DNA from: Melaminivora sp034675505
Lineage (GTDB): Bacteria; Pseudomonadota; Gammaproteobacteria; Burkholderiales; Burkholderiaceae_C
NCBI GenBank assembly: GCA_034675505.1
Contig: JAUCDD010000011.1
Coordinates: 124,001-188,000 of the forward strand
Direction: 5' to 3'
Length of the DNA stretch: 64,000 nucleotides
The translations under genes and the position numbers were made by a program. Shown in pieces: positions 8,234 to 16,548 of this stretch. The notes beneath the pieces are model-generated. The model did no database searches. It was not told where the DNA came from and saw only the letters and a program-made list of their open reading frames with translations. Each line of letters starts with the position of its first letter. The stretch's first letter is position 1.

Positions 8234-9099
8234 GCGCAGCCGCCCGCCTGCCCATGGCCGCGCGCCCGTCCACCTTGCAGATCGCCCTGGGCGTGTCGCT
8301 GGCGCTGCACGCGCTGGTGCTGTCCGTGCGCTTCATCGACCCCGAGGGCTTCAACCGCGTCTTCCAGGACACGCCGCTGGAGGTCATCTTGGTCAACGCC
8401 CGCGCGGACGAGGCGCCGGACAAGGCCCAGGCCATCGCCCAGGCCTCGCTGGCCGGCGGCGGCGACGCGGACAAAGGCCGCGCCACCAGCCCGCTGCCGT
8501 CCTCGGCGCTGACGCGCATCGGCGACGACCTGGAGGAGTCGCAGCGGCGCATGGACCAGATGCTGGAGCAGCAGACCCAGGTCCTGGCGCAGCTGCGCCG
8601 CGAGCTGGCGACGCTGGCCGCGCCCACCCCCCGCGCGCCCAGCGAGAGCGGCGAGCTGCTGTCGCAGGAACAAAAGCGCCAGCACCTGCAAAAGCTGCTG
8701 GCCGAGATCGAGCGGCGCGTGAACGAGGAAAACGCCCGGCCGCGCAAGCGCTACATCAGCCCGGCCACGCGCGAGGAGGTCTATGCCATCTACTACGACG
8801 CCCTGCGCCGCAAGGTCGAAGCCAGGGGCACGCAGAACTTCCCCGAGCACGGCGGCAGCAAGCTGTATGGCGAGCTGGTCATGATCCTGACGGTGAACCA
8901 CGACGGCCAGGTGCTGGACGCCGACGTGGTGGAGAGCTCGGGCAACCGCCAGCTGGACCGCCGCGCCCAGGCCATCGCGCGCGCCGCCGGGCCGTTCGGC
9001 GCCTTCGGCCCGGCCATGCGCGCCCGCGCCGACCAGATCGCCATCGTCTCGCGCTTCAAGTTCACGCGCGAGCAGACCTTGCAAACCGAAGTCCGCTGA
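8230..9099 (+). CDS. TonB-family energy-transducer-like protein
   Basis: The protein has 289 aa from a GTG that overlaps the nuclease stop codon; an ATG at 8254 is an alternative. One N-terminal membrane anchor (about residues 15-33) is followed by a charged coiled-coil stretch (about 95-165). The C-terminal domain, with GELVMILTVNHDGQVLDADV and VVESSGNRQLDRRAQAIARA, is the TonB C-terminal fold. TonB couples the inner-membrane proton motive force to outer-membrane receptors. This one lacks the long Pro-rich spacer of classical TonB and has no exbB/exbD beside it, so it may be a TonB paralogue with another envelope role. aroE starts 11 bases downstream. Confidence 0.8.
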   Translation: MSAAARLPMAARPSTLQIALGVSLALHALVLSVRFIDPEGFNRVFQDTPLEVILVNARADEAPDKAQAIAQASLAGGGDADKGRATSPLPSSALTRIGDDLEESQRRMDQMLEQQTQVLAQLRRELATLAAPTPRAPSESGELLSQEQKRQHLQKLLAEIERRVNEENARPRKRYISPATREEVYAIYYDALRRKVEARGTQNFPEHGGSKLYGELVMILTVNHDGQVLDADVVESSGNRQLDRRAQAIARAAGPFGAFGPAMRARADQIAIVSRFKFTREQTLQTEVR

Positions 9100-9109
9100 A
9101 CCGCCCGCC

Positions 9110-9964
9110 ATGCCCCCTCCCGACCTGTACTGCGTGCTCGGCAACCCCGTCGCCCACAGCCGCTCGCCCTGGATCCACGCACGGTTTGCCGAACTGACCG
9201 GCCAGCACCTGGCCTACGAGCGCCTGCTGGCGCCCGAGGGCGGCTTTGCGCAGGCGCTGGCGGCCTTTGCCGCGCGGCCCGGCGCGCGCGGCTGCAACGT
9301 CACCGTGCCCTTCAAGCACGACGCGGCGCGCTGCGCGCACACGGCAAGCGAGCGGGTGCAGCGCGCCGGCGCCGCCAACACCCTGGTGCTGCAGCCGGAC
9401 GGGCGCATCCACGCCGACAACACCGACGGCCTGGGGCTGGTGGCCGACATCGAGCACGGCGCCGGCAGGCCCCTGGCCGGGTGCGACGTGCTGCTGGTGG
9501 GCGCGGGCGGCGCGGCCGCCGGCGTGCTGGCGCCGCTGCTGGGCCGGCGGCCGCGCCGGCTGGTGCTGGCCAACCGCACGCACGCCCGCGCCGAGGCCCT
9601 GGCGCGCAGCCACGCAGCCCTGGCGGAGCTGCAGGACGTGCAGCTGCTGGCCGTCGAGGCACAAGCGCTGGAGCAGGATTTCGATGTGGTCATCAACGCC
9701 AGCGCCAGCAGCCTGGCCGGCGCCGGCGTGCCGGTGCCGGGCCGGGTGCTGCGCGCCGGCGCGCTGGCCTACGACATGATGTACGGCGCGCCCGCCGAGG
9801 GCTTCCTGGCCTGGGCGCAGGCCCACGGTGCGCAGGGGCGCGACGGCCTGGGCATGCTGGTGCAGCAGGCGGCGGCGGCGTTTGCGCTGTGGCGCGGCGT
9901 GCAGCCGCCGGCCGAGCAGGTGCTGGCCGAGTTGCGCGCCGCCCTGGCGGCGGGCAGCGCCTGA
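9110..9964 (+). CDS. aroE: Shikimate dehydrogenase AroE
   Basis: The protein of 284 aa reduces 3-dehydroshikimate to shikimate with NADPH. The shikimate-binding segment CVLGNPVAHSRSPWIHARF, the catalytic Lys in NVTVPFKHDA, the AANTL motif, the Asp in HADNTDGLGLV and the nucleotide loop VGAGGAAAGV are all present. The C-terminal GLGMLVQQAAAAFALWRG is typical. It is the second shikimate-pathway gene in the window after the aroG fragment, but the two are not in one operon. mtgA follows after 6 bases, and the aroE-mtgA pairing is common in betaproteobacteria. Confidence 0.97.
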   Translation: MPPPDLYCVLGNPVAHSRSPWIHARFAELTGQHLAYERLLAPEGGFAQALAAFAARPGARGCNVTVPFKHDAARCAHTASERVQRAGAANTLVLQPDGRIHADNTDGLGLVADIEHGAGRPLAGCDVLLVGAGGAAAGVLAPLLGRRPRRLVLANRTHARAEALARSHAALAELQDVQLLAVEAQALEQDFDVVINASASSLAGAGVPVPGRVLRAGALAYDMMYGAPAEGFLAWAQAHGAQGRDGLGMLVQQAAAAFALWRGVQPPAEQVLAELRAALAAGSA

Positions 9965-9970
9965 GGCGCC

Positions 9971-10684
9971 ATGCGCGCCCTGTTGCGCTGGACGCTGCTG
10001 GCGCTGTGCGCCCTGGTGGCGCTGCAGCTGTTTTTCGTGCTGCGCATCGCCGCCATGGCGCTGCTGGCGCCCGAGTCCACCACCTTCCAGCGCTCCGCGG
10101 CCTGGGGCCTGGCGCGCGCCGGCGAGCCGCTGCGCTGGCGCCAGCAATGGGTGGGCTATGAGCAGATATCCACGCACCTCAAGCGCGCCGTGGTGGCCGC
10201 CGAGGACGACGGCTTCATCCGCCACGAAGGCGTGGAGTGGCAGGCGATGGAGCAGGCTTGGCAGCGCAACGCCCGCGCGGCGGCGCGCAGCCGCCCGGAC
10301 AGCGCGCGCGCGCCGCGCCTGCGCGGCGGCTCGACCATCACCCAGCAGCTGGCCAAGAACCTGCTGCTGTCGGGCGAGCGCACGCTGCTGAGGAAGGGCC
10401 AGGAATTCGTGCTGGCGTTCGCGCTGGAGCGCCTTTTGTCCAAGCAGCGCATCCTGGAGATCTACCTGAACAACGTCGAGTGGGGCGCCGGCGTGTTCGG
10501 CGCCGAGGCGGCGGCGCAGCACTACTTCCGCAAGAGCGCGGCGCAGCTGAGCGCCGCCGAGGCCGCGCGCCTGGCCGTGATGCTGCCCGCGCCCCGGCGC
10601 TTCGAGCAGACTCCCGCCTCGCCCTACCTGGCCGCGCGCACCCGCGCCCTGCTGGCCCGCATGGGCCGCAGCGAGCTGCCCTGA
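9971..10684 (+). CDS. mtgA: Monofunctional biosynthetic peptidoglycan transglycosylase MtgA
   Basis: The protein has 237 aa with one N-terminal membrane anchor (about residues 5-28) and a GT51 domain. The catalytic Glu lies in AEDDGFIRHEGVEW, and the other signatures RGGSTITQQLAKNLLLSGER, RKGQEFVLAFALERLLSKQR and IYLNNVEWG follow in order. It polymerises glycan strands from lipid II and has no transpeptidase domain. It sits six bases after aroE and is followed by a dispersed repeat and ruvC. Confidence 0.96.
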   Translation: MRALLRWTLLALCALVALQLFFVLRIAAMALLAPESTTFQRSAAWGLARAGEPLRWRQQWVGYEQISTHLKRAVVAAEDDGFIRHEGVEWQAMEQAWQRNARAAARSRPDSARAPRLRGGSTITQQLAKNLLLSGERTLLRKGQEFVLAFALERLLSKQRILEIYLNNVEWGAGVFGAEAAAQHYFRKSAAQLSAAEAARLAVMLPAPRRFEQTPASPYLAARTRALLARMGRSELP

Positions 10685-10752
10685 CGGGCATTGCAAGCAA
10701 AATACCGCCCATGCCGGCATCCAGGGCCGGGATGCAGCTATTGAAAACAGAG
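10685..10752 (+). repeat. Dispersed intergenic repeat, copy 2
   Basis: It contains CATGCCGGCATCCAGGGCCG and GATGCAGCTATTGAAAACAG and fills the whole gap between the mtgA stop and the ruvC ATG. The end of the repeat is next to the ruvC ribosome-binding position, where only a weak AGAGC is available. Confidence 0.65.
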
Positions 10753-10755
10753 CAA

Positions 10756-11304
10756 ATGAGAATCCTAGGCATAGACCCCGGCCTGCAGACCACGGGCTTT
10801 GGCGTGCTGGACGTCGAGGGCCAGCGCCTGAGCTACGTGGCCAGCGGCACCATCCGCACCACGGGCCTGGCGCTGGGCGACCTGCCGGGGCGGCTGAAGG
10901 TGCTGTTCGACGGCATCAGCGAGGTGGCGCAGCGCTACCAGCCCGACGCGGCGGCGGTGGAGATCGTGTTCGTCAACGTCAACCCGCAGTCCACGCTGCT
11001 GCTGGGCCAGGCGCGCGGCGCGGCGCTCACGGCGCTGGTCAACGCCGGGCTGCCGGTGGCCGAGTACACGGCGCTGCAGATGAAGAAGGCCGTGGTCGGC
11101 CATGGCCGCGCCGCCAAGTCCCAGGTGCAGGAGATGGTGCGGCGCCTGCTCACCCTGCCCGGCCTGCCCGGCACCGATGCAGCCGATGCGCTGGGCCTGG
11201 CCATCACCCACGCCCACGCCGGGGCGGCCATGGCGCGCGTGGCCGCAGTGGCGCCGCTGAACCGGCGCCAGCACGCGCTGTACAAGGGCGGGCGCAGTTA
11301 TTGA
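10756..11304 (+). CDS. ruvC: Holliday-junction endonuclease RuvC
   Basis: The protein has 182 aa. It starts with MRILGIDPGLQTTGFGVLD, which carries the first catalytic Asp. The acidic residue in AVEIVFVNVNPQSTLLLGQA, the basic segment AVVGHGRAAKSQVQEMV and the final acidic/His cluster in GTDAADALGLAITHAH follow. RuvC resolves Holliday junctions with RuvAB, which are not in this window. Translation from an upstream ORF in the same frame is not needed: the ATG at 10756 gives the canonical N-terminus. It is convergent with mpl. Confidence 0.97.
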   Translation: MRILGIDPGLQTTGFGVLDVEGQRLSYVASGTIRTTGLALGDLPGRLKVLFDGISEVAQRYQPDAAAVEIVFVNVNPQSTLLLGQARGAALTALVNAGLPVAEYTALQMKKAVVGHGRAAKSQVQEMVRRLLTLPGLPGTDAADALGLAITHAHAGAAMARVAAVAPLNRRQHALYKGGRSY

Positions 11305-11324
11305 CCGGGCGGGGCCGGTTCAGG

Positions 11325-11386
11325 GTGTTTTCCGGGCCTTGCCGGCGCCAGCAAAGGCAAGTGTGCTATTTGTTTGCTAGCAATTG
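11325..11386 (+). repeat. Dispersed intergenic repeat, copy 3 (overlaps mpl 3' end)
   Basis: It contains CCTTGCCGGCGCCAGCAAAG and GTGTGCTATTTGTTTGCTAG. The mpl stop codon (complement of 11366-11368) and its last codons are made from the right-hand arm of the repeat. Confidence 0.6.
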
Positions 11387-12763
11387 CAGCAGCCGCGCGT
11401 GGATGCCGCCGAAGCTGCCGTTGCTCATGCACACGATGTGGTCGCCCGGCCGCGCCTGGGCCAGCACCTGCGCGGCCAGCTGCTGCACGTCGCCGGCCAC
11501 CTGCGCGCGCGCGCCCAGCGGCGCCAGCGCGGCGGCGGCGTCCCAGTCCAGCCCGGCGGTGTGGCAAAAGGCCAGGTCGGCGCTCTCCAGCGCCCAGGGC
11601 AGCTGCGCCGCCATGGTGCCCAGCTTCATGGTGTTGCTGCGCGGCTCGAACACGGCCAGCAGGCGCGCGCCCGCCGGCAGGCGCTGGCGCAGGCCATCCA
11701 GCGTGGTGCGGATCGCCGTCGGGTGGTGCGCGAAGTCGTCGTACACGAAGGCGCCGCCGGCGCTGCCGCGCAGCTCCATGCGCCGGCGCACGTTCTGGAA
11801 CCGGCCCAGCGCCGCGGCCGCCTGCGCCGGCGCCACGCCCACGTGCTCGGCGGCGGCGATGGCGGCCAGCGCGTTGAGCTGGTTGTGCACGCCGCTCAGG
11901 TTCCAGCGCACATGGCCCACGGGCTCGCGCTGGCCGCGGCGGCGCACGGCGAAGTCGTGCGCCGGGCCGTCCGCGGTGAATTCGCTGTCGGTGCTGCCAA
12001 AGCGCGCCACCTCGCTCCAGCAGCCCTGGTGCAGCACGCGCGTCAGGCTCTCCTCCAGGCCGTTGGCCACCACCCGGCCCGAGGGCGGCACGGTGCGCAG
12101 CAGGTGGTGGAACTGGCGCTCGATGGCGGCGAGATCGTCGAAGATGTCGGCGTGATCGAACTCCAGGTTGTTCAGCACGGCCGTGCGCGGGCGGTAGTGC
12201 ACGAACTTGCTGCGCTTGTCGAAGAAGGCCGTGTCGTACTCGTCGGCCTCGATCACGAACAGCGGGCGCTGCTGCCCCGGCGCCTGCGCGCCCAGGCGCG
12301 CCGAAATGCCGAAGTCCAGCGGCACGCCGCCCACCAGGAAGCCGGGCGTGAGGCCCGCGCTGTCCAGGATCCAGGCCAGCATCGAGGTGGTCGTGGTCTT
12401 GCCGTGCGTGCCGGCCACGGCCAGCACATGCCGGCCCTGCAGGACGTGCCCGGCCAGCCATTGCGGGCCGCTCACGTAGGGTGCGCCGGCGTCCAGGATG
12501 GCCTCCATGAGCGGGAACTTCGGGCGGCCGTCGGCCAGCCGCGCGCGGCTGACCACGTTGCCGACCACGAACTGGTCGGGCGCCAGCTGCAGCTGGTCCG
12601 CGCCATAGCCCTCGATCAGCTCTATGCCCAGCGCGCGCAGCTGCTCGCTCATGGGCGGATAGACGCCGGCGTCGCAGCCGGTCACGCGGTGGCCCGCCTC
12701 GCGCGCCAGCGCCGCCAGCCCGCCCATGAAAGTGCCGCAGATGCCCAGGATGTGGATGTGCAT
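11366..12763 (-). CDS. mpl: UDP-MurNAc:L-Ala-gamma-D-Glu-meso-DAP ligase Mpl
   Basis: The protein of 465 aa recycles the murein tripeptide by linking it to UDP-MurNAc. The start MHIHILGICGTFMGGLAALA is the characteristic Mpl N-terminus. The Mur-ligase ATP loop AVAGTHGKTTTTSMLAWIL, the acidic FVIEADEYDTAFFDKRSKF and the DDFAHHPTAIRTTL segment follow. It belongs to the same salvage pathway as ampD (27.1 kb). The last codons (LLANK) and stop lie in a dispersed repeat, so the C-terminus has been shaped by the repeat. Confidence 0.96.
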   Translation of the reverse strand: MHIHILGICGTFMGGLAALAREAGHRVTGCDAGVYPPMSEQLRALGIELIEGYGADQLQLAPDQFVVGNVVSRARLADGRPKFPLMEAILDAGAPYVSGPQWLAGHVLQGRHVLAVAGTHGKTTTTSMLAWILDSAGLTPGFLVGGVPLDFGISARLGAQAPGQQRPLFVIEADEYDTAFFDKRSKFVHYRPRTAVLNNLEFDHADIFDDLAAIERQFHHLLRTVPPSGRVVANGLEESLTRVLHQGCWSEVARFGSTDSEFTADGPAHDFAVRRRGQREPVGHVRWNLSGVHNQLNALAAIAAAEHVGVAPAQAAAALGRFQNVRRRMELRGSAGGAFVYDDFAHHPTAIRTTLDGLRQRLPAGARLLAVFEPRSNTMKLGTMAAQLPWALESADLAFCHTAGLDWDAAAALAPLGARAQVAGDVQQLAAQVLAQARPGDHIVCMSNGSFGGIHARLLQLLANK

Positions 12764-13009
12764 GATGGCGCTGATTCTAAGAAGGAAGCCGCGCCGCAGC
12801 GGCGGCGCTGCGGGCCCGGCGGGCCGTGGGCCGGCGTCCCTGGCCGGCAGCCAGCTATCGTTCACATAGCGGGGCGGGGAACCGGCCGCCAATACCCCCG
12901 GCGCAGCAGGCGCAACCGGGCGGCGGCGGTGCGCGGCGCGCCACAATGGCCCTTTTTTTTGCCCACCCCCGTTGCCGCCGCCGGGCTCCGCGCCCGAGCC
13001 TCCACGCCC

Positions 13010-13630
13010 ATGCCCGCGCCCATTGCCATCGAGATCGCCAACACCGCCGCCCGCCTGGCCGTCGAGGAAGGGCTGGAGTGGCGCGCCGCCAAGCGCCGCG
13101 CGGTCAAGGAGCTGGGCCTGCCTGCCCGCACCGCGCTGCCCGACAACGACCTGGTCGAGGACGCCGTGCGCGCCTACATCGGCCTGTTTTGCGCCGACAC
13201 CCAGCCCGGCGAGCTGCGCGCGCTGCGCGAGCTGGCGCTGCTGTGGATGCAGCGGCTGCAGCCGTTTCGCCCCTACCTGGGCGGCGCCGTCTGGCACGGC
13301 ACGGCCACGCGGCTGTCGGACGTCTACCTGGCCCTGTTCTGCGACGACCCGAAGTCGGCCGAGATTTCCCTCATCGACCACGGCGTCAGCTACGAGCCGG
13401 GCACCGTCACCGGCTTTCGCGGCGAGCCGGTGGACGTGCTGAGCCTGGGTAGCCGCTCGCCCGCGCTGGGCGAGGTCATCGGCGTGCACCTGCTGATCCA
13501 CGACCTGGACGACCTGCGCGGCGCGCTGCGCCCGGACGCGCGCGGGAGGGCGCCGCGCGGCGACGCCGAGGCCGTGCGCCGCCTGCTGGCCCAGCCCCCC
13601 GACCCGACCACGCCCCCCCGTATCGCCATG
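13010..13630 (+). CDS. Conserved hypothetical protein (~200 aa), stop codon missing
   Basis: The ORF starts at the ATG at 13010 (MPAPIAIEIANTAARLAVEE). It is soluble, with no signal peptide and a strongly Ala/Leu/Arg composition; it resembles a protein I associate with this position in Comamonadaceae, but I cannot name a function. No stop codon lies between it and the downstream thioredoxin gene, and both are in the same frame. In the +1 frame a TGA at 13629-13631 overlaps the downstream ATG as ATGA. One base fewer in the C7 (13613-13619) or C6 (13595-13600) tract would restore two overlapping genes. Either this is a real fusion or one base is inserted in the sequence. Confidence 0.65.
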
Positions 13631-14191
13631 AACCACACCCCCCCGACCCTGGAATCCCGCCCCGGCGCCCCGCGCCGCCGGCGCTGGCTGCTGCTGGCCA
13701 CGGGCGCCGCCGCCGCTGCGGCCGGCGCCGGCCTGGCCGCCTGGCGCCTGGCGCCCAGGCCGGTGCAGCCGGGCGCCCAGGACGCCCTGTGGAGCGCCAG
13801 CTTCGAAGGCCTGGACGGCAAACCCGTGCCCATGGCCGGGATGCGCGGGCGCCCGCTCTTGCTGAACTTCTGGGCGACCTGGTGCCCACCCTGCGTGAAG
13901 GAGCTGCCGCTGCTCGACCGCTTCCATGCCCGCCAGCAGGCGCGCGGCTGGCAAATGCTGGGTTTGGCGGTGGATCAGCCGGCAAATGTCGAAAAATTCC
14001 TGCAGCGCGTGCCCTTGCAGTTTCCGCTCGCGCTGGCCGGGCTGGGCGGGGCAGACCTCAGCCGCGCCCTGGGCAACGAGCGCGGCGGCCTGCCCTTTAC
14101 CGTCCTGTTCGCTGCCGATGGCAGCATCCTGAAGCGTAAAATGGGCGAGTTGTCCGAACAGGACCTGGCTGATTGGTCGCAGCTGGCCTGA
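13628..14191 (+). CDS. TlpA/ResA-type membrane-anchored thioredoxin
   Basis: The protein has 187 aa from the ATG at 13628. A basic N-terminus and one membrane anchor (about residues 20-42) are followed by a periplasmic thioredoxin fold with WATWCPPCVKELPLLDRFHA, so the active site is CPPC. The family reduces disulfides in apo-cytochrome c or other periplasmic proteins. In the sequence as given the ORF is continuous with the upstream hypothetical gene, giving a 393-residue product if both were translated as one. An anchor in the middle of a fusion would be unusual, which favours separate genes. Confidence 0.85.
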   Translation: MNHTPPTLESRPGAPRRRRWLLLATGAAAAAAGAGLAAWRLAPRPVQPGAQDALWSASFEGLDGKPVPMAGMRGRPLLLNFWATWCPPCVKELPLLDRFHARQQARGWQMLGLAVDQPANVEKFLQRVPLQFPLALAGLGGADLSRALGNERGGLPFTVLFAADGSILKRKMGELSEQDLADWSQLA

Positions 14192-14480
14192 GGCGGTGTG
14201 AACGAACCCCACATGCCCGCCTCGAGTGCCATAAGCCGCGCGCCCGGCGTTGCAAATGTCCGCCGCAGCGCCGGCTATGGCTGTGCTTTGCGCCTTGGCC
14301 GGACGGCCCATGGCACTCCTTTCGGGCACGCGGGATTCATCCACGCCTTCTGAGCCGCCAAAGCGCGTGGTTACATCAAAAAAACAGGTGATGAATCTCG
14401 GCGCAATCCGCGCAATAAGCCTCTGATGTGTGAATTTGATGTAAATTCGCGCCCTTTCCGTTTCAGCCGTTGGAGCCTTC

Positions 14481-14939
14481 ATGGATTTGCGAAAACTCAA
14501 GACCCTCATCGATCTGGTGTCCGAGTCGAATGTCTCCGAACTCGAGATCACCGAAGCCGAGGGCAAGGTGCGCATCGTCAAGGCCGGCACCACCGTGGTG
14601 CAGCAGGTCATGGCGGCCCCCGTGCCGGTCGCCCCGGCTGCTGCCGCCGCCGCGCCCGCGCCGGCTGGCGCGCTGGCCGAACTGCCCGCACCTGCCGCGC
14701 CCAGCGGGCACGTGGTCAAGTCGCCCATGGTCGGCACCTTCTACCGGGCGTCCAGCCCCGGGGCCAAGGCTTTCGTCGAAGTCGGCAGCCAGGTCAAGGA
14801 AGGCGAGACGCTGTGCATCGTCGAGGCCATGAAGATCCTGAACGAGATCGAGTCCGACAAGAGCGGCACCGTCACGCGCATCCTGGGCGAGAACGGCCAG
14901 GCGGTGGAATACGGGCAGCCTCTGTTTGTCATTGAGTGA
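14481..14939 (+). CDS. accB: Biotin carboxyl carrier protein of acetyl-CoA carboxylase
   Basis: The protein has 152 aa, the normal length. The N-terminal helix region MDLRKLKTLIDLVSESNVSE is followed by an Ala/Pro linker (about residues 50-75) and a C-terminal biotinyl domain with VKSPMVGTFYRASSPGAKAF and the biotin-accepting Lys in CIVEAMKILNEIES. AccB carries CO2 between AccC and the AccAD transferase for malonyl-CoA synthesis. The 289 bases upstream hold no gene and contain AT-rich stretches around 14366-14450 that are the likely promoter; no other element was recognised. accC follows after a 171-base spacer filled mostly by a repeat. Confidence 0.98.
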   Translation: MDLRKLKTLIDLVSESNVSELEITEAEGKVRIVKAGTTVVQQVMAAPVPVAPAAAAAAPAPAGALAELPAPAAPSGHVVKSPMVGTFYRASSPGAKAFVEVGSQVKEGETLCIVEAMKILNEIESDKSGTVTRILGENGQAVEYGQPLFVIE

Positions 14940-14942
14940 CAA

Positions 14943-15066
14943 CCCCCTGAGCGGCTGGCGCCGCTTTCCCCTTCTCTGGCGCGCGCTTTGCGCGCTGGGG
15001 AAGGGGGACGACGCCGGTGGACCGGCGAAGCCGGATCCACGGCGTCTGCTGGCCTGGGGCGTGCCA
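14943..15066. repeat. Palindromic intergenic repeat between accB and accC
   Basis: The stretch has short inverted repeats: GAGCGGCTGGCGCCGCTTTC, CCCCTTCTC...GGGGAAGGGGGA around GCGCGCTTTGCGCGC, and GGTGGACCGGCGAAGCCGGATCCAC. It resembles the 'CCCCCTGAGC...GGGGACGACGCC' element I associate with intergenic regions of Comamonadaceae, but this cannot be checked here. It lies inside the accBC transcription unit, so it would form a strong mRNA hairpin between the two cistrons. Confidence 0.6.
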
Positions 15067-15110
15067 GTTTTTGCGGTCGCGGGCTGTGCGCTGCGCAATG
15101 GAAGACTCTT

Positions 15111-16460
15111 ATGTTTAAGAAAATTTTGGTGGCCAATCGCGGCGAAATCGCCCTGCGCATCCAGCGCGCGTGCCGCGAGCTGGGCGTCAAGGCGGTGATG
15201 GTGTATTCCGAGGCCGATCGGGATGCCAAGTACGTCAAGCTGGCCGACGAGGCGGTGTGCATAGGCCCGGCGCCCTCGCCGCTGTCCTACCTGAACATGC
15301 CGGCCATCATCTCGGCCGCCGAGGTGACCGACGCCGAGGCCATCCACCCGGGCTACGGCTTTCTGTCCGAGAACGCCGACTTTGCCGAGCGGGTGGAAAA
15401 GAGCGGCTTCCAGTTCATCGGTCCCTCGCCCGAATCCATCCGCATGATGGGCGACAAGGTCTCGGCCAAGCAGGCCATGATCCGCGCCGGCGTGCCCTGC
15501 GTGCCGGGCTCGGACGGCGAGCTGCCCGACGATCCGGTGCAGATCCGGCGCATCGCGCGCACCGTCGGCTACCCCGTGATCATCAAGGCCGCCGGCGGCG
15601 GCGGCGGGCGCGGCATGCGCGTGGTGCACACCGAGGCGGCCCTGGTCAACGCCGTGCAGATGACCAAGGCCGAGGCCACCGCGGCCTTCGGCAACCCGGC
15701 CGTCTACATGGAGAAGTTCCTGCAGAACCCGCGCCACATCGAGATCCAGGTGATGGCCGACAAGTACAAGAACGCCGTCTACCTGGGCGAGCGCGACTGC
15801 TCCATGCAGCGGCGCCACCAGAAGGTGATCGAGGAGGCGCCGGCGCCGGGCATCCCGCGCAAGCTGATCGAGCGCATCGGCGAGCGCTGCGTCAGCGCCT
15901 GCAAGAAGATCGGCTACCGCGGCGCCGGCACGTTCGAGTTCCTGTACGAGAACGGCGAGTTCTACTTCATCGAGATGAACACGCGCGTGCAGGTCGAGCA
16001 CCCGGTGACGGAGTGGATCACCGGCATCGACATCGTGCGCACGCAGATCATGGTCGCCGCGGGCGAGAAGCTGCCCTTCACGCAGCGCCAGATCCAGCTG
16101 CGCGGCCACGCCATCGAGTGCCGCGTGAACGCCGAGGACCCGTACAAGTTCACCCCCTCGCCGGGGCGCATCACCAAGTGGCACGCGCCGGGCGGCCCGG
16201 GCGTGCGCGTCGATTCGCACGCCTACACCAACTACTACGTGCCGCCGAACTACGACTCCATGATCGGCAAGATCATCGTCCACGGCGACACGCGCGAGCA
16301 GGCCCTGGCGCGCATGCGCACCGCGCTGTCGGAGACGGTGATCGAGGGCATCAACACCAACGTGCCCCTGCATTGCGAGCTGATGGTGGACGCCAACTTC
16401 GTTGCCGGCGGCACCAACATCCACTACCTGGAAGAGTGGCTGGCGCAGAGGAAGCGCTGA
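15111..16460 (+). CDS. accC: Biotin carboxylase subunit of acetyl-CoA carboxylase
   Basis: The protein has 449 aa, matching the family. It begins MFKKILVANRGEIALRIQRA. It has the glycine-rich ATP loop IKAAGGGGGRGMRVVHTEAA, the catalytic segments LGERDCSMQRRHQKVIEEAP and EMNTRVQVEHPVTEWITG, and the B-domain hinge residues. It carboxylates biotin on AccB using ATP and bicarbonate. The ATG at 15111 is chosen because it gives the exact canonical start. An intrinsic terminator follows at 16486. Confidence 0.98.
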   Translation: MFKKILVANRGEIALRIQRACRELGVKAVMVYSEADRDAKYVKLADEAVCIGPAPSPLSYLNMPAIISAAEVTDAEAIHPGYGFLSENADFAERVEKSGFQFIGPSPESIRMMGDKVSAKQAMIRAGVPCVPGSDGELPDDPVQIRRIARTVGYPVIIKAAGGGGGRGMRVVHTEAALVNAVQMTKAEATAAFGNPAVYMEKFLQNPRHIEIQVMADKYKNAVYLGERDCSMQRRHQKVIEEAPAPGIPRKLIERIGERCVSACKKIGYRGAGTFEFLYENGEFYFIEMNTRVQVEHPVTEWITGIDIVRTQIMVAAGEKLPFTQRQIQLRGHAIECRVNAEDPYKFTPSPGRITKWHAPGGPGVRVDSHAYTNYYVPPNYDSMIGKIIVHGDTREQALARMRTALSETVIEGINTNVPLHCELMVDANFVAGGTNIHYLEEWLAQRKR

Positions 16461-16485
16461 GCCGCCTGCCCGCGCACGCGCCCGC

Positions 16486-16517
16486 GCTGGCTCCCGGGAA
16501 CGGGCGCCAGCTTTTTT
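16486..16517 (+). terminator. Intrinsic terminator after accC
   Basis: GCTGGC (16486-16491) pairs with GCCAGC (16506-16511), and inside it CCCG pairs with CGGG around a GGAA loop. Six T residues follow. It separates accBC from prmA, so prmA either has its own promoter or depends on read-through. Confidence 0.88.
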
Positions 16518-16548
16518 GTTGGTTGTTCATCCCAATGAAGGATCTGCC

